Of a DNA stretch of 64,000 bases, positions 56,068-64,000 are shown piece by piece. Source of the stretch: an uncultured Vampirovibrio sp. (GTDB lineage Bacteria; Cyanobacteriota; Vampirovibrionia; Gastranaerophilales; Gastranaerophilaceae); assembly GCA_910583875.1 (NCBI GenBank), contig CAJTXT010000002.1, positions 352,977 through 416,976 of the forward strand, given 5' to 3'. The notes below the pieces were generated by a model. It ran no database searches. It was not told the origin of the DNA and was given only the letters and a program-made list of their open reading frames with translations. Made by a program: the position numbers and the translations under genes. The first letter of the stretch is position 1, and every line of letters begins with the position of its first letter.

Positions 56068-57204
56068 ATGAAGTTTCAAAGATTATCAAATATAAATACA
56101 AAACGAGATGCTTGGGTTGAGATTAATCTTGACGCAATAGAGCATAATATTCTTGAATTAAAATCTTTTGTAAAAGATAATACAAAAATTCTCGCAGTAG
56201 TAAAAGCAGATGCATACGGGCATGGAAGTTCTATGATTGCGCCAACTCTTTTAGCTTCAGGTGTTGATTATCTGGGTGTAGCTTCAATAGATGAAGGTAT
56301 TGAACTTAGAAACAATAAATTCAAATGTCCTATTCTGGTGCTTGGTGCAGCACCTGTTTGGGCATTTGATTATGCAGCTCAAAACAATATTTCACTATCT
56401 TTATTTCTTCCAAACCACTTGGAAGCAGCAGAACTAACTTATAAAAAAACAGGTTTAAAAACTAAAGCACATATTAAACTTGATACAGGCATGAATAGAA
56501 TTGGTGTTGAAAAAGAAGACGCCGTTGAATTTATAAAAAAGGTTCAGTCAATGGAATCAATTGAGCTTCAAGGTATTTTTACACATTTTGCCTGTGCTGA
56601 AACAGAAGAAAAAACAAAAGAACAATTAAAAATTTGGAATGATGTTTTATCTCAAGTTGATACAAAAGGTTTAATTCTTCATTGTTTTAATACAGCAGCA
56701 ACAATATCTCAATACAATGAAGACAAATATAACATGGTAAGATTAGGACTTGCTATCTATGGTTTAGTTCCTGATTTACCGGATTTTGCAAAAAGGCAGC
56801 CTGATTTAATTCCTGCAATGAGCTTAAAAGGAAGAATTATAAATATTCATACCGCACATAAAGGAACAGGTGTAAGTTATTCCCATACTTATACTGCAGC
56901 TAAAGAAATGCAAATAGCAACAATTCCTGTTGGTTATGCTGATGGCGTAGATAGAGGACTTTCAAATAAAATTTGCGGAATATTAAACGGAAAAAAAGTT
57001 CCACAAATCGGCAATATAACAATGGATCAAATGATGTTTGATATTACAGGGATTGAAGCAAATGAGGGCGACGTAATAACGTTAATTGGAACAGACGATA
57101 AAGAAACAATTTCTATTAATGAATGGGCAAATATTCTAAACACAATCAACTATGAACTAATTTGCCGTCTAAAAGTACGCTTATCAAGAGTTTATACAAG
57201 GTAA
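56068..57204 (+). CDS. alr: Alanine racemase
   Basis: 378 aa, PLP-dependent fold-type III. The PLP lysine is Lys46 in AVVKADAYGHGSSM. The second base is the Tyr in GTGVSYSHTYTAAKEMQ. Other signatures are LDTGMNRIGVEKED and GNITMDQMMFDIT. It makes D-alanine for peptidoglycan. The first 12 residues (MKFQRLSNINTK) precede the conserved AWVEINLDAIEHN, a typical start. It is monocistronic; no strong ribosome-binding site precedes the ATG. Confidence 0.95.
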   Translation: MKFQRLSNINTKRDAWVEINLDAIEHNILELKSFVKDNTKILAVVKADAYGHGSSMIAPTLLASGVDYLGVASIDEGIELRNNKFKCPILVLGAAPVWAFDYAAQNNISLSLFLPNHLEAAELTYKKTGLKTKAHIKLDTGMNRIGVEKEDAVEFIKKVQSMESIELQGIFTHFACAETEEKTKEQLKIWNDVLSQVDTKGLILHCFNTAATISQYNEDKYNMVRLGLAIYGLVPDLPDFAKRQPDLIPAMSLKGRIINIHTAHKGTGVSYSHTYTAAKEMQIATIPVGYADGVDRGLSNKICGILNGKKVPQIGNITMDQMMFDITGIEANEGDVITLIGTDDKETISINEWANILNTINYELICRLKVRLSRVYTR

Positions 57205-57277
57205 ACTATAAAAATATTTATTAGTTGGAGTATTAGTTCAGCACATATCGCATTACAAAGTTTACCGGAACCAATAT

Positions 57278-57598
57278 TTATATATTTTTCCCTACTAAAT
57301 ACAGTATTCTTAATTTATCTTCAGGCAATGTATCTATAATTTTTAACAGATTATTTTTTAAATGTTCAACATTATCTATAGTATCAAAATCAAACAAATC
57401 AGAAATTGAACAATTAAAAAAATTAACAATTTTAGAAAGAGTGTCCGGTTTAGGAAAACTTTTACCTATTTCTATTAAAGAAACTTGTCGTTGAGTAACT
57501 CCAATATATTCAGAAAACTCTTCCTGCGTAATCCCTAATTTATGCCTATATTTTTTAATATTAAGACCCAACTGCAATTTCATTAACTGTTCATTCAT
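57278..57598 (-). CDS. XRE-family HTH regulator
   Basis: 106 aa. A Cro/C1-type helix-turn-helix occupies residues about 11-65 (NIKKYRHKLGITQEEFSEYI, GVTQRQVSLIEIGKSFPKPD). The C-terminal 40 residues are a short helical part, perhaps for dimerisation. It is divergent from the ATP-grasp gene that opens the RiPP-like operon, with 117 bases between. That gap contains a pair of direct repeats that could be its operator. It probably regulates this operon, but no direct evidence exists. Confidence 0.88.
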   Translation of the reverse strand: MNEQLMKLQLGLNIKKYRHKLGITQEEFSEYIGVTQRQVSLIEIGKSFPKPDTLSKIVNFFNCSISDLFDFDTIDNVEHLKNNLLKIIDTLPEDKLRILYLVGKNI

Positions 57599-57643
57599 TA
57601 CAACCTCTTTATAATTATAATTTTAAAACCTGGGGCTATAAAC

Positions 57644-57695
57644 AATTTTGTATATTGTAATTTTGTATACTTTATGATATTTTATGTTGTATAAT
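57644..57695 (+). promoter_or_regulatory. Putative operator and promoter of the RiPP-like operon
   Basis: Two exact direct repeats AATTTTGTATA at 57644-57654 and 57659-57669 (15-base period) precede a TATAAT -10 candidate at 57690-57695, about 21 bases before the ATP-grasp ATG. A -35 element is not clear. The repeats are a natural candidate for binding by the adjacent HTH protein; this is inference. Confidence 0.4.
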
Positions 57696-57715
57696 TAAAA
57701 AGAAACATTACACAA

Positions 57716-58717
57716 ATGATTAAAAATATGATTAAAAATTACATGAATTTTTTTAAACAAAAAGTTTTAAACAGAAATAAAGAATTATCTAATGCGCCTA
57801 TTCAACACCTGAGATTCAACGGCGCTGCGGTTTTTAATTATGATTTTATGGTTTCTTTAAAAACAAAAGATTACCCTAAATATCTTTCTCAGGCATATTA
57901 TTTAAAATTTGGACAAAAGTTAAATTTTAAATCTCCAAAAAATATTAATGAAAAAATTCAATGGTTAAAAATATATGATAACTTGCCCATAAAGACCGAA
58001 TTAACGGATAAAGTTCTTGTTCGCAGCTGGATTCAAAGCAAAATAGGCAATGAATATTTAAAACCTGTTCTTTGGATTGGGAAAAATTTCGATAAAATAC
58101 CTTTTAATGCTCTGCCAAATTCATTTTTTATCAAGACAAATCACGGTTGTAAGTGGCATTTTATTGTTAAAGATAAAGAAGAATATCTAAATAATAAAAA
58201 TGGATTATATGAATATACAAAAAAACAAATAAATGGTTGGATGAGCCAAACGTTCTTCGGCTGGTCTGATTTTGAAACTCAATATAAAGATATAAAACCA
58301 CAAATTCTAATAGAACCTCTTCTTCGCGACAACATAAATAGCCAGCCTATTGAATATGAAATTTGGTGTTTTAATGGAAAACCTCAGCTTTTTCATAAAT
58401 ATAAATATAATGATAGACATGAATATCGTATAAGCAGTGCCTATAATGAAAATTTTGAAAATATCGATTTAATTTTTTTACAAGAAGACATTAATACTAA
58501 TGAACCAGCAGATAACAATTTAAAAAAAGCTGTTGAATTAAGTAAAATACTTGCAAAAGAATTTAAACTTGTACGAATTGACTGGATGATATACCAAAAT
58601 AAATTATATTTTGTAGAAATGACGTTTACTCCGTTTTCCGGATTTATTCTTTTTGCTCCAAAATATAAAGATTGGTATTTAAAACTTGGAAATATGTTAA
58701 ATTTGAAAGGGAATTAA
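57716..58717 (+). CDS. TupA-like ATP-grasp protein
   Basis: 333 aa. The pattern NFKSPKNINEKIQWLKIYD, ELTDKVLVRSWI, PNSFFIKTNHGCKWHFIVKD, EYEIWCFNGKPQLFHK and KLVRIDWMIYQNKLYFVEMT fits the TupA-like ATP-grasp family (polysaccharide or teichuronopeptide-type ligases), including the ATP-binding Lys and the carboxylates in the C-terminal half. ATP-grasp enzymes form C-N bonds between carboxylates and amines. It sits 1 base before a 52-aa peptide gene and the maturase, so a role in modifying that peptide, or attaching it, is a plausible but untested inference. An alternative is surface polysaccharide synthesis. Confidence 0.82.
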   Translation: MIKNMIKNYMNFFKQKVLNRNKELSNAPIQHLRFNGAAVFNYDFMVSLKTKDYPKYLSQAYYLKFGQKLNFKSPKNINEKIQWLKIYDNLPIKTELTDKVLVRSWIQSKIGNEYLKPVLWIGKNFDKIPFNALPNSFFIKTNHGCKWHFIVKDKEEYLNNKNGLYEYTKKQINGWMSQTFFGWSDFETQYKDIKPQILIEPLLRDNINSQPIEYEIWCFNGKPQLFHKYKYNDRHEYRISSAYNENFENIDLIFLQEDINTNEPADNNLKKAVELSKILAKEFKLVRIDWMIYQNKLYFVEMTFTPFSGFILFAPKYKDWYLKLGNMLNLKGN

Positions 58718-58718
58718 A

Positions 58719-58877
58719 ATGTCTGAAAAAGAAGATTTAGAAAACTTAACTATTGAACAAATTAATGAATTATATTCAGATATTATTGAAATAGAAGATA
58801 GTACCTTCTTTTTAAGTTATTCTGATGGTTCAAACCGCTGTGGTAAAGGTTGTGATGTAAGGCACGGATTTTGCTAA
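58719..58877 (+). CDS. RiPP-like precursor peptide with three C-terminal cysteines
   Basis: 52 aa. The first about 30 residues are acidic and helical (MSEKEDLENLTIEQINELYS), as in leader peptides bound by RRE domains. The C-terminus SDGSNRCGKGCDVRHGFC has cysteines at 41, 45 and 52. GAAAGGGA is correctly placed before the ATG. The gene starts 1 base after the ATP-grasp stop and its stop overlaps the TTG start of the radical SAM/SPASM gene by 7 bases, so translation is coupled. Size, leader/core split and context fit a precursor of a radical-SAM-modified peptide (thioether class possible). I do not recognise the exact family. Confidence 0.75.
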   Translation: MSEKEDLENLTIEQINELYSDIIEIEDSTFFLSYSDGSNRCGKGCDVRHGFC

Positions 58878-60184
58878 TAAATAACAATATTAATTCTAAA
58901 ACTTATCGCATTGATAAAAAAATATCTATTAGTTTTATTGAAGACCTTCAATCAGATACAATTTACATATTAAAAAATGAAATATCTAATTTATGGAACT
59001 TTATTATTAACAATAAAGATTTAGAGAAAAGTTATAAATATGCACAAGAAAATAGTTTAATAAACGAATTAACACAGCTTTTATCTGAACTAAATCAAAA
59101 GAAATTAATAAAAACAAATAATAATATAATAAAACCGATTAAATATCTAAAAAATGCAATAAATAAAAAAAGCAAAAATTATAAATATTTTCAGAAGAAA
59201 AAAGAAGAATTTATAATATCTAATAAATTTCTGGACACTCTTTTTCTTGAACTAAATTATAGTTGTAATCTAAATTGCATACATTGCTGCAATCCAAAAA
59301 ATATCAATGAAGAGAAAATTTCTTTTAAAATAGCAAAAAAAATTATTGATGAAGCAATTGAACTCGGAATAAGTGCTGTTGTATTAACGGGCGGTGAATG
59401 CACTATTAATAAAGATTTTTTTAGAATTGCAAAATATGTTAGAGAAAAATATCTGGAACTACATATATTAACAAATGCACAAAACTTTTATGATAATAAA
59501 AAATTACTACAAAATATTATTAATATTGCTCCAACAGAAATACAAATTAGTTTATATAGTATGATTGAAGATAACCATGATAAATTTACAAAAGTAGAAG
59601 GTTCTCATAATAAAGCAATAACCGTTATAAAAGAATTAAGAAAAAATAATATTAATACTGTAATTGCTTGTTTTATAAGTTCACATAATTACAAGGATTA
59701 CAAGGACATAAAAGTATTTGCTGATAATATAGGTGCAAAAATAACTATTGATTGCAAATTTATAAATAATCCGGCAAATAAAAATATAAATATAAAACTT
59801 AATTTAAAAGAAATTACAAATTTTTATAGAGAAAATATAGATATTAATAATATACGAAATAATTCAAAATGTAGCGGAGGTATTGATAGAATAAGTATAA
59901 CTCCTCAATTAAATATAACTCCTTGTGTTTACTTTAACTCTATACTTGGGAATTATAATTTTGTTTCATTAAAAGAAATACGAAAAAAGCTTGTAAGTGA
60001 TTTTCATAAGGAATTGAAAAGAAAAAATGAAAATCAATGCAAAAAATATGACTACTGTAAATATTGTTATTATTGTCCTACATACGCAATAAATGGGTTT
60101 ATGAAAAAATCTCACATTTTATGTGAAGACGCAAAAGCTTACAAACAAGCTTTAGAAATAAAGAAAAGAAAAGCTAAAATCTAA
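58871..60184 (+). CDS. Radical SAM/SPASM RiPP maturase with N-terminal RRE-like domain
   Basis: 437 aa from a TTG start overlapping the precursor stop; no ATG lies nearby. Residues about 10-85 (TYRIDKKISISFIEDLQSDT, YILKNEISNLWNFIINNKD, INELTQLLSELNQKKLIKTN) resemble a PqqD-like RRE domain. The SAM motif CNLNCIHC lies near residue 136 in LNYSCNLNCIHCCNP, with LTGGECTINKDFF. SPASM cysteines follow: SKCSGG, NITPCVYF, KKYDYCKYCYYCPTY and LCEDA. It is a clear paralogue of the gene at 1-1170. Such enzymes install thioether or C-C crosslinks on peptides; the substrate here should be the 52-aa peptide. Confidence 0.86.
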   Translation: MLINNNINSKTYRIDKKISISFIEDLQSDTIYILKNEISNLWNFIINNKDLEKSYKYAQENSLINELTQLLSELNQKKLIKTNNNIIKPIKYLKNAINKKSKNYKYFQKKKEEFIISNKFLDTLFLELNYSCNLNCIHCCNPKNINEEKISFKIAKKIIDEAIELGISAVVLTGGECTINKDFFRIAKYVREKYLELHILTNAQNFYDNKKLLQNIINIAPTEIQISLYSMIEDNHDKFTKVEGSHNKAITVIKELRKNNINTVIACFISSHNYKDYKDIKVFADNIGAKITIDCKFINNPANKNINIKLNLKEITNFYRENIDINNIRNNSKCSGGIDRISITPQLNITPCVYFNSILGNYNFVSLKEIRKKLVSDFHKELKRKNENQCKKYDYCKYCYYCPTYAINGFMKKSHILCEDAKAYKQALEIKKRKAKI

Positions 60185-60224
60185 ATGCAAATTTGACTTT
60201 TATAAAAACAAAAAACATTATTTA

Positions 60225-61529
60225 TTATAAAGATTCTGTATTATCAATAGTTATATCAAAATTTTCATTATTAACTTCACGAATAAAGAAATTCCAAGCA
60301 TTATAATAGTCGGCAAGCGCATAAGTATAGGCTACTATAATCATTCGATATGACTCTTCCATTGTAATTAATGTCGTTAAATCAATTTTATTTTCTCTAT
60401 AACTTTTTCTTGAAGCTTTAATTAAATCTTCAGAACTTGCTAACAATTCATCATTATAATAATTTAAGTTAACTTGTGCAGTTAAAAACTTTTCATAAGC
60501 CTTCTTTAAATCATTCATAGCCTTATTTTCAACAGAAGCATAGTTTAAATGAGCTTGTTCTAATTTTAATTTTGCATTTTTAATTTCCGGTCCATAATTA
60601 TATAAAATTGGCAAATTAACAAGATTTACCCCTACAAATGCACCATGTTTAAAAGTACCATCATCTGACTGCCCTTTATTTTGATAGCCATAACCACCTT
60701 CAAATTCTAAATCGGGCACTTTTTGTCTTAATACAACAAGTAAATTCTTTTCTGCTACTTCAATCTCTTGTAATGCAATTTTAATATCAACTCTATTATT
60801 TACTGCATCTACTGAAATCTTTTCAAAATCAGGCATTTTAGAAGTAGGTTTCGGCATAGATAAAGGCTGATAATCATCTGTAAATTTATCTTCTACAACA
60901 TCATAAAACCTATCTGGACAGTTTATAACTTTATTAAAATCATATAATGCAGTTTTTACATCGTATTTTGCTGAATTTACTTCTGTATTAATTTGGTTTA
61001 ATAACAGCTTTGATTGCAATACATCTATTTCATCTACATTACCGGATTTATACTTGTTTTGTGCAACCTCAATAAGCCTTTTTATGAAATCTGCCTGCTC
61101 TTGCATTGTTGTAAGTACTGATTTCTTAGCCAAAAGATTTGTATATGCTTCTCTCACATCCATTCTTAAATCTACTTCAAGATACTCAATATTTTTCTCT
61201 TCAAGTTCATACATAGATTTAGCAAGTTTTTTTCTTACACCGCGTTTTGCAATTTCAACAGTTTGCGTTAAACCTATTTCTTGAGGATTACCCTTGCCCG
61301 CTTTACCAAGATTATAAAAAACACCTACTCCGGGATTTTGTAATCTATTCGCAGCTTTTATATTATTCTTTTCTATCTTCAAATTAAGTCTTGAAGATTG
61401 CATATCAAGGTTGTTCTTACTTGCAATTTCAACTGCTTCTTTTATTGTGATTTTATCCACATCTTCTATTGAAAGACAACTTGATATATTTACTATAAAT
61501 ATTAGGGCTAATATACAAATCTTTTTCAT
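60225..61529 (-). CDS. TolC-like outer membrane efflux protein
   Basis: 434 aa. A signal peptide (MKKICILALIFIVNISSCLS) is followed by the OEP fold: long helices with repeats such as ASKNNLDMQSSRLNLKIEKN, LQNPGVGVFYNLGKAG, YEKFLTAQVNLNYYND and SYRENKIDLTTLITMEES. This is the CusC/TolC family, which forms the outer-membrane channel of efflux or secretion systems. No inner-membrane pump or adaptor gene is adjacent. It is convergent with the maturase gene, so it is probably not part of the RiPP operon, but could still export its product; this is inference. Confidence 0.9.
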   Translation of the reverse strand: MKKICILALIFIVNISSCLSIEDVDKITIKEAVEIASKNNLDMQSSRLNLKIEKNNIKAANRLQNPGVGVFYNLGKAGKGNPQEIGLTQTVEIAKRGVRKKLAKSMYELEEKNIEYLEVDLRMDVREAYTNLLAKKSVLTTMQEQADFIKRLIEVAQNKYKSGNVDEIDVLQSKLLLNQINTEVNSAKYDVKTALYDFNKVINCPDRFYDVVEDKFTDDYQPLSMPKPTSKMPDFEKISVDAVNNRVDIKIALQEIEVAEKNLLVVLRQKVPDLEFEGGYGYQNKGQSDDGTFKHGAFVGVNLVNLPILYNYGPEIKNAKLKLEQAHLNYASVENKAMNDLKKAYEKFLTAQVNLNYYNDELLASSEDLIKASRKSYRENKIDLTTLITMEESYRMIIVAYTYALADYYNAWNFFIREVNNENFDITIDNTESL

Positions 61530-61580
61530 ATTTATATTATATCTTGAATATTTCTATATCAAAAAATATTCAAGATATAA

Positions 61581-62291
61581 CTAAATATTTCTAAATATTG
61601 AATAAAATATAAATAAACCGGTAATAATCAAAAGAATTCCGCTTATTTTCATAAGTACACCTGAATATTTAGCAAGAGAATTCATATGTTTTAATGTTGA
61701 AGTAAATAATGCAAATGCAATTACTATTATACATTGTCCTAATGCAAAGCAAAATAATAAAGCTATAGAAAATAATATATTACTTGAAATTGTAGCAATA
61801 GCCATAATACTTGCTAATATAGGAGAAGAACACGGACTAGCTGCCAATGCAAAAAAAGTACCAACAAGAAATGGAAGCAAAAATAAACCGCCCGTTTTAT
61901 TTTGAGGCATTTTTTTAATTATTGCGGGAAATTGAAAGTCTAAAAAGCCTACTAAATTAAGACCTAATATGATAATTACAGAAGCAAATATCAAGATAAC
62001 AATTGGTGAGGCAAATCCTGTAAAAGCTCTGCCTGATAATGCACAAATAACACCAATGATACTTAATACCACAGATAAACCAAGTGAGAAAGAAAGCATT
62101 TGTATAAACAATTTCTTATTCCCTTGTTTTGAATATCCGCCAACATAACCAATGATTAAAGGCAGCATGCCTAAACTACAGGGTGATAATGAAGCCAGAA
62201 CCCCCGCAAAAAATGCAATAAGAAACAATAAAGGCATTACAAATGCATTTCCGGCAGAATATACAGAAAAAGCTTGAAGTAAATTATCCAT
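61581..62291 (-). CDS. CcdA/DsbD-like transmembrane electron carrier
   Basis: 236 aa with about six membrane helices. Motifs: FFAGVLASLSPCSLGMLPLI with the first key Cys, GTFFALAASPCSSPILASIM with the second, and a Gly-rich GYVGGYSKQGN loop. This is the DsbD-core/CcdA family that moves electrons from cytoplasmic thioredoxin to periplasmic thiol proteins. The thioredoxin-like gene upstream overlaps by 8 bases, so the two are coupled. Its task may be disulfide reduction for cytochrome or other thiol proteins. Confidence 0.9.
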   Translation of the reverse strand: MDNLLQAFSVYSAGNAFVMPLLFLIAFFAGVLASLSPCSLGMLPLIIGYVGGYSKQGNKKLFIQMLSFSLGLSVVLSIIGVICALSGRAFTGFASPIVILIFASVIIILGLNLVGFLDFQFPAIIKKMPQNKTGGLFLLPFLVGTFFALAASPCSSPILASIMAIATISSNILFSIALLFCFALGQCIIVIAFALFTSTLKHMNSLAKYSGVLMKISGILLIITGLFIFYSIFRNI

Positions 62292-62676
62292 TTATAGCTT
62301 CCTCTATTTCTGTAATAAGTGCTTCTTTAGAAATAGACCCCTCAATTTTATTTGTCTGGTTTCCGTTTTCATCAACAAAAACCATTGTTGGGACAAGAAC
62401 AACTTGATATTTTTTGATATTTTCCTGTACTTTTCTATTTTTATCTAAAGCATTAATATGTACAAAATTCATTTTATTGCTATATTGCGGCTCTACCTCT
62501 TTTAAAATAGATTTCATTTTTTGGCAATCCATACACATAGTTGATGTAAATATCAACATAGACGGATGATTTCTATCATTTGCCATTGCACTTAAATCAT
62601 CAGAATTTTTACTCATAACCAAATAAGCAACTATAGGCACTACTAATACTAATAATATAGTTATAATGTTTTTCAT
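62284..62676 (-). CDS. Membrane-anchored thioredoxin-like protein
   Basis: About 130 aa from the ATG at 62676, which has AGGAGG 8 bases upstream; an ATG at 62715 would add 13 residues and has no such site. An N-terminal helix (IITILLVLVVPIVAYLVM) is followed by a thioredoxin domain with CxxC in LIFTSTMCMDCQKM and cis-Pro in VVLVPTMVFVDENG. It should be the reductant partner of the CcdA-like protein on the outer face of the inner membrane. The stop overlaps the CcdA start. Confidence 0.9.
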   Translation of the reverse strand: MKNIITILLVLVVPIVAYLVMSKNSDDLSAMANDRNHPSMLIFTSTMCMDCQKMKSILKEVEPQYSNKMNFVHINALDKNRKVQENIKKYQVVLVPTMVFVDENGNQTNKIEGSISKEALITEIEEAING

Positions 62677-62745
62677 TTTAATTCCTCCTTTATGAATAAA
62701 CATTACACTATACAAGTATAAATGAAATTCGCTATATGGATATAT

Positions 62746-62922
62746 TTATAAAATTATTTCTTCAGGTAAATAAAATTCAACTTCATTTAGCTTTGTTCTA
62801 ATTTCTTCATAAGATACACTGCCTTTAGAAACATTTTGATATTCTCTTACTATATCTATAATATCATTTGTATTTAATCTTATATTTCTTCTTCCTAAAG
62901 CATTTTCGATAATTACTGCCAT
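62746..62922 (-). CDS. Small hypothetical protein
   Basis: About 58 aa from the ATG at 62922, which has GGAGG 8 bases upstream; an in-frame ATG at 62940 lacks one. The sequence (MAVIIENALGRRNIRLNTND and onward) is helical, charged and without cysteines. It is 70 bases upstream of the thioredoxin gene on the same strand, so probably in its operon. It has no signal peptide and no recognised motif. It could be a small regulator; no function can be given. Confidence 0.6.
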   Translation of the reverse strand: MAVIIENALGRRNIRLNTNDIIDIVREYQNVSKGSVSYEEIRTKLNEVEFYLPEEIIL

Positions 62923-63097
62923 AACTTTATCCTCCAACAATATTTATAATTTGTTTTACGAAATAAATTTATAAATCTTTAAAAATATCCCCCTATTGAT
63001 TTAGTAAAACTGTTTCAGATTATATACAAATGGCTAATTTATGAAAAATTTTTTCAATGCTAAAAATTATTCATACAAGTCAAAATGAGGATTTTTT

Positions 63098-63952
63098 ATG
63101 AATAAGACTATTATTAAAGCACCAAGTATTTGTATGGAAAAAATGGAAACATTATTTATCGAGATGACAGCACAAAATTGCAATCTTCGCTGTAAACATT
63201 GTTATATAGATTTTAAAGATAAAAAGGTTAAAGATTTTATTCCATTGGAAAAAGTAAAACAAACACTTAATACTATAAATAAAAAAGACTTGAAATATAT
63301 TCATCTAACAGGTGCAGAACCTATGATGCATCCCGATTTTAACCATATTCTAAGACTTTGTCTTAAACATTCTTCTGTTATCATTCAAACAAATGCACTA
63401 AATATAAATGACAAAAAAGCAAGATTTTTAAGAAAAGTAGAAGAAGAAAATAATCTTGGAAATGAAATTATTTTTATGATTAGCATTGATAATTATAATG
63501 AAAAGGAAAATGATGAACAAAGAGGAAGAGGCTCCTTTAGAAAGGCAATACATGCAATTCAAAGTCTTGTTAAATACGATTTCAATCCTATTCTTTCTAT
63601 TGTAAATTATCAAAATATGCCAATAACTGAGCTTAAAAATAGATTTAAAGAACTATGTAATTCTTTTAATTTTGAAACAACAGATATTAATTTTAAAATT
63701 ATTCCATTAATGCAAAAAGAAAAACAAGTTGAAATTCCGGAAAATACTGAATTTGAGAAACTGCATTTAGAATGTGCAAAAAGCAGAACATTGACAATTA
63801 ACGGAATATTTTCTTGTCCTTTATTATGCGGAGATAATAGAGGAAAATGCGGTTCTGATTTTATAGATTTTTCTAATAAGAATTATCTTGAAACACCATA
63901 TTGCACACAATGTATAGCACATAATCAGAAAATATTTTCTCTTGATTTGTAA
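63098..63952 (+). CDS. Radical SAM protein with C-terminal SPASM-like cysteines
   Basis: 284 aa. The SAM motif CNLRCKHC lies in TAQNCNLRCKHCYIDF near residue 30, followed by HLTGAEPMMHPDF, where GAEP replaces GGE. The C-terminus has FSCPLLCGDNRGKCG and YCTQCIAHNQ, an SPASM- or Twitch-like cluster set. Short for a full SPASM protein, it resembles peptide- or protein-modifying enzymes. A 15-codon open frame ends 9 bases before its ATG. The next gene is outside the window. AGGA lies 8 bases before the ATG. Confidence 0.83.
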   Translation: MNKTIIKAPSICMEKMETLFIEMTAQNCNLRCKHCYIDFKDKKVKDFIPLEKVKQTLNTINKKDLKYIHLTGAEPMMHPDFNHILRLCLKHSSVIIQTNALNINDKKARFLRKVEEENNLGNEIIFMISIDNYNEKENDEQRGRGSFRKAIHAIQSLVKYDFNPILSIVNYQNMPITELKNRFKELCNSFNFETTDINFKIIPLMQKEKQVEIPENTEFEKLHLECAKSRTLTINGIFSCPLLCGDNRGKCGSDFIDFSNKNYLETPYCTQCIAHNQKIFSLDL

Positions 63953-64000
63953 CAAAATGTTAACAAAATTTACTACAAATGTCATGATTTTTTCCTTAAA

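Noticed and set aside
57716..58717. Assignment of the ATP-grasp protein as a graspetide-type macrocyclase
   Set aside because: Motifs fit the TupA-like family rather than the graspetide ligases I know, and the peptide lacks a Thr/Asp or Glu-rich core, so only the general ATP-grasp call is kept.
62746..62922. Small gene as a peptide substrate for the radical SAM protein at 63098
   Set aside because: It is on the opposite strand, has no cysteines or leader/core pattern, and fits better with the thioredoxin operon.

Overview
The window is AT-rich (about 30% GC by eye), densely coded, and reads as ordinary chromosome of a diderm, fermentative anaerobe. The outer membrane is indicated by LptC and LptA/OstA, an MCE-domain protein, a family 9 (heptosyltransferase-like) glycosyltransferase and a TolC-like efflux protein. 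Anaerobic metabolism is indicated by a trimeric [FeFe] hydrogenase (hydABC), a 2-oxoacid:ferredoxin oxidoreductase (korAB), QueH and several radical SAM enzymes. A VKOR-DsbA fusion, known from cyanobacteria and relatives, occurs together with a Firmicutes-like ruvX/yqgF-DUF1292 pair. This combination fits a gut Gastranaerophilales/Melainabacteria-type (non-photosynthetic cyanobacterial sister) genome; that assignment is inference.

Layout. 1-2.9 kb: a radical SAM/SPASM maturase cut by the window edge, then a B12-binding radical SAM enzyme. 2.9-3.1 kb: tRNA-Phe with a duplicated 3' end and terminator. 3.2-8.3 kb: an Fe-S oxidoreductase, lptC-lptA, an ArsB/NhaD-type carrier and a small protein with an SF-G N-terminal tag, separated by palindromic repeats. 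8.4-12.5 kb: hydC-hydB-hydA. 12.7-16.1 kb: TPR protein, dus, GIY-YIG protein. 16.1-31.8 kb: mostly minus-strand housekeeping and metabolic genes (queH, VKOR-DsbA, korAB, spermidine-synthase-like fusion, aminotransferase, Na/Pi carrier, SEC-C protein, pgeF, upp, MCE protein, lgt, TPR lipoprotein), with rnhA-nth on the plus strand. 31.9-34.5 kb: zinc-finger protein, unknown protein, ruvX, DUF1292. 34.6-47.9 kb: gdhA, amidase, fixC-fixX-like pair, recJ, twin radical SAM genes, leuS, HD protein. 48-56 kb: accessory-looking region with a long hairpin, a poly-G tract, a calpain-like protease, tRNA-Arg with tandem repeats, SFKG-tagged proteins, rnpB and a matrixin. 56-60.2 kb: alr, then a compact RiPP-like operon (divergent HTH regulator, ATP-grasp enzyme, 52-aa Cys-containing peptide, radical SAM/SPASM maturase). 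60.2-64 kb: TolC-like protein, CcdA-like protein plus thioredoxin, and another radical SAM protein.

How the genes work together. KorAB would make reduced ferredoxin from 2-oxoacids, and HydABC would oxidise ferredoxin with NADH to release H2. VKOR-DsbA and the CcdA/thioredoxin pair would handle oxidising and reducing equivalents in the envelope. The most interesting parts are the RiPP-like operon at 57.3-60.2 kb, whose maturase has a clear paralogue at the left edge; a pair of radical SAM proteins whose SPASM-like cysteines lie before the radical SAM core; a short N-terminal SFKG/SFGA tag shared by otherwise unrelated proteins; and a hairpin module joined to duplicated tRNA 3' ends at two different tRNA loci.
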